Under the pieces are notes generated by a model. The model worked only from the letters and a program-made list of their open reading frames with translations. It was not told the DNA's origin and made no database searches. From Calliphora vicina (taxonomy: Eukaryota > Arthropoda > Insecta > Diptera > Calliphoridae), in assembly GCF_958450345.1 (NCBI RefSeq), contig NW_027052584.1, positions 62,001 to 126,000 on the forward strand: a stretch of 64,000 nt of DNA. Direction: 5' to 3'. This document shows, one piece after another, positions 61,224 through 64,000 of this stretch (the stretch's first letter is position 1; every line of letters begins with the position of its first letter). The position numbers and the translations under genes are program-made.

Positions 61224-61932
61224 GCAGGTCAGGTGAATAACATTATAATTTATTCCTACTTTGAATCATAACCAAAGCATGCGTTTTTTCTAAGTTCAAT
61301 ATAAATATATTATATTGGAGTAGACGTATTATCCGGGGATCTACATTCAATTAATAACGCTGTTACTCTTAATTTGTATTATTACCCTAAATGTACAGTT
61401 GTGTAGACTCTAAAATGTAATAGTTAGTTGTTGATATTTTTACATACTTTTTTATTTAAGGAAGAATCCATGTTGTCGTTTATGATTAGATTTAACAAGT
61501 TACAACAATAAGTAAGCTAGACACATGATGTCGAAAGTTTTAAACGGCAAAAGCCTACTATTGTTCTACCAGAAACGGTATTTATGTCCGTCTTTAGTAG
61601 ATTTATGTATAGAATTATATATGCATTCAATTAATCGGATTTCTGGTTTAATAGGTTATTCGAGTAAATAATTAATCGATGTTTAGATTTATTCGGTTAA
61701 TAATCGGTGAATTTAAAATTATTCGATTAACCGAATAATTTATAAGTCTATTTTAATTTTTAATTGAATTTTGAACAAAAACATAAAAAACAGCAAATAA
61801 GGTGTTCAAGACAATTTTTGTAAACATACTTTAACAGCGTCATAACTCAAAATCCGTGTTTCATGAACTGAGTAATACAAAATATGCCATGTTCTATAAT
61901 GTTTGGAAACTGAACCACTTGAAAATTAACAT

Positions 61933-62243
61933 TGGAAACTGAACCACTTGAAAATTATGTCATATTGCCATATAAACAAAAACACAAAATACCGATAAGA
62001 AATTCAAAACACTTAAAGAAAAATTAAAAATAAACTGCAATGATGACAAAGCAAAGGAAACACTATATAATATTTTCAAAGAATACCAAGAAATTTTAGA
62101 TTTGGAAGGAGAACCACTATCGACGAAAAATGTCTATCAACAGAAAATAGAAACGACGGACAATACACCAGTTTTCATCAAAAATTATAGACTGCCGCAT
62201 GCACATTCAAACGTTATTAAAGAACAAGTAGAACAAATGATAT
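61933..62243 (+). pseudogene. pol: Linker and RT N-terminus (R4)
   Basis: Same as the R3 segment 57394-57704, with the same jump from EQM into RNase H. The catalytic palm of reverse transcriptase is absent. Confidence 0.87.
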
Positions 62244-62571
62244 ACCAATATCATATGCAAGTAAATCATTACAGAAACACGATTTAAACAAGCCAGTAAT
62301 AGAAAAGGAATTATTATCCATTCATTGGGGTATCAACTTCTTTAGACCATACTTATATGGAAGAAAATTCATAGTGGTTACTGACCATAGACCACTAGTA
62401 TCTCTATTCTCACATAAAAATCCATCATCAAAAATGACCAGAATTCGACTAGACTTATGCGATTATGATTTTGAAATAATATATAAAAAATGTAAAATGA
62501 ATACCAACGCAGATGCATTATCAAGAATCCAGATTGACTCAGATATTTTAAAACAAACCATTACATGTTGA
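62244..62571 (+). pseudogene. pol: RNase H, partial (R4)
   Basis: As R3 57705-58032: INFFRPYLYGRK, VTDHRPLVSLFSHKNPSSKM and NADALSRI present, first catalytic aspartate region absent, shared frameshift at the end. Confidence 0.88.
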
Positions 62572-63047
62572 TGAAAAAGCCAAAAGAGCACTTGTTATAA
62601 CAAGGGGGATGTCAAATAAAATACAAGAGACACCAAATAACGAAGATAAAAATGAAAATAAAAATAAAGAAAATGAATAATACAAATTTACGAATATGGG
62701 AATATATATACATAAATGATGTTAAGAATATGATGAAATTAAAATTTAATATAGACAGAAATGCTAAAAATACAAAAATAAATATTGAAAATAATAATGT
62801 ATACATGAGGTGTAGCGATACATCAATGAATCAAGATTATAATTTGAGGAAGCACACAACGACGGAAGATAATTGTAATACTAATAACGGAGTTAATGAA
62901 AATTCATCGACACTAGAGTCGCATTTGAAGAAATTAGCATCCAGAATGTATTCAGAAAAGATAGATAAATTGGCTATCACAAACAATGACGAAGTATTCC
63001 GATATTTTGACAAAGAAGATTTTAAGAAAGCATATAATAATATATAA
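62572..63047 (+). pseudogene. pol: RNase H-integrase linker (R4)
   Basis: 131-codon frame 62652-63047, identical in protein to R3. It is part of broken pol, not a separate gene. Confidence 0.82.
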
Positions 63048-63097
63048 ATATATAACAAAGAACCAAACTAAAAATTATAATATACTACGCCCCCCAA

Positions 63098-64000
63098 CAA
63101 ATTGAGGATATTTTACAAACTGATAGATGAGTACCATAATTCAACACATGGAGGACATTTAGGAGTTAGAAAAACAATCAACAAATTAAAACAAATATAT
63201 ATGGACAAAAATGAGTCAAATGGTAAAGAAATTTATATCAAACTGTGATAAATGCTCAAGAAATAAACAAGCAAAACACACAAAAGAACCATTAACAACA
63301 ACTGTAACCCTATGCGAAGCCTTTGAAGTAGTATCCATCGACACCGTTGGACCATTAAGGATATCGAATGACAAGACATATATTCTTACAATGCAGTGCG
63401 ACCTTACAAAATTCGTAGTAGCCTACCCAATGTATACTAAAGATGCCAATACTACAGCAAAAACACTAGTAGAAGAGCTCATACTCAAATACGGCCACTT
63501 CATAATATTAAAGTCCGACAAAGGTACGGAGTTTAACAATGAATTGATGAATAACATATGTACATTATTGAATATATAACAAACATTTTCGTCACCATAT
63601 CACCATCAAACCATAGGTGCACTTGAACGTAATCACAGAACTTTAAATGAATTCCTGTTGTCATTTGTAAATGACAATGAATGGGACAAATGGATTTCAT
63701 ATTTCACTTTTGCATATAATACGACACCACATGTAGATACTGGTTACTCACCATATGAACTAGTTTACGGCAAATTACCAAGTTTACCTACTGACAAAAT
63801 AAACAATGACAAAACAAAATTTTACGATTACGACAATTATGTCAATGAACTGCGTGTCAAATTGCAATATGCGCTAAATAAGGCAAGAGAATTAACGGTC
63901 AAGGTTGAAGAAAAACGTACATTAAATTATGCTAACAAATACCATAAAAAACTTAACTTAGAAATAGGAGATCAAGTTTTGTTAAAAGTAGAAAACAGAA
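63098..64000 (+). pseudogene. pol: Integrase, least damaged copy (R4)
   Basis: Zinc-binding start HNSTHGGHLGV, A-run frameshift before ATGAG, then 63211-63579 with NCDKC, VVSIDTVGPL (first aspartate) and LKSDKGTEF (second), ending at TAA after CTLLNI. Beyond the stop, HHQTIGALERNHR (glutamate), WISYFTFAYNTTPHVDTGYS, YELVYGKLPSLP and ALNKARELTVKVEEKRT follow in an open frame to the window end. It has neither the R2 17-bp deletion nor the R3 lesions, but the shared frameshift and stop still break it. Confidence 0.9.

Larger units (their letters stand above)
59959..61904. repeat. Chimeric unit 2, type C part
   Basis: Repeat of 55380-57364 with about the same contents, shifted by 4540-4575 bp. 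It lacks about 24 bp near 61500, where ACAAGTTACAACAATAAG is shorter than at 56925-56975. Inverted-repeat element about 60480-61400. No gene. Confidence 0.9.
61905..64000 (+). mobile_element. R4: pol half in chimeric unit 2, cut by window end
   Basis: Same start as R3, including the 29-bp tandem repeat (61904-61961), so R3 and R4 are copies of one rearranged ancestor. It has neither the 632-bp insert nor the 22-bp loss of R3. The sequence reaches LEIGDQVLLKVENR at the window edge; whether it ends in the same 32-bp LTR scar cannot be seen. Confidence 0.9.

Overview
This is A+T-rich eukaryotic DNA, made almost entirely of repeats and dead transposons, with no intact gene. No rRNA, ordinary tRNA, CRISPR array or operon was seen. 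Two signs point to an insect, most likely a brachyceran fly. The only clear protein relics belong to a Ty3/Gypsy LTR retrotransposon of the mdg1/412 type: RNase H with FFRPYLYG, TDHRPL, NPSSKMTRIRL and ADALSRI motifs, an LTR promoter with TATA box and TCAGAC initiator, and an ATAT target duplication. A unique island also carries several GTGTGACCA motifs, like fly core-promoter motif 1. The assignment is inference; the setting looks like heterochromatin or another repeat-rich chromosome region.

Layout. (1) 1-16999: three nearly identical 2.9-kb units (A1-A3), a shorter variant (A4) and a rearranged stretch rich in inverted copies of the same modules (A5). (2) 17000-17250: a small repeat (element E) lying at the junction of a large duplication. 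(3) 17252-33215: a second copy (B1-B5) of 1787-16999, shifted by about 15.5 kb. It carries a near-complete 2-kb palindrome whose centre is missing from the first copy. (4) 33426-35030: more modules in both orientations. (5) 35031-39408: a type C unit, related to type A but with its own inverted-repeat element, ending in a 5' retrotransposon fragment (R1). (6) 39409-43969: type A modules arranged as a large inverted repeat. (7) 43970-45610: the only large non-repeated island. (8) 45611-49103: a second type C unit, with a Tc1/mariner-like MITE. (9) 49104-55379: the most complete retrotransposon copy (R2), with both LTRs, a decayed gag and pol, and a 755-bp inverted-repeat element inside RNase H. 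(10) 55380-59958 and 59959-64000: a chimeric tandem unit of about 4.57 kb, in which type C sequence is fused to the pol half of the retrotransposon (R3, R4). The retrotransposon has become part of a satellite-like unit.

Inferred order of events. Small modules were duplicated and inverted into 2.9-kb units. An mdg1/412-like element inserted at an ATAT site in a type C unit. That unit was duplicated with its insertion, and the rearranged derivative began to amplify in tandem. hAT-like, Tc1-like and two other inverted-repeat elements landed at different times; whether each is shared between copies gives a relative chronology. Nothing here looks like a working gene system. The interest lies in the architecture: nested repeats, palindromes, datable insertions, and capture of a retrotransposon into a tandem array.

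Boundaries were read by eye from shared sequence and are good to a few bases where sharp junctions exist, and to some tens of bases elsewhere. No alignments or searches were run.
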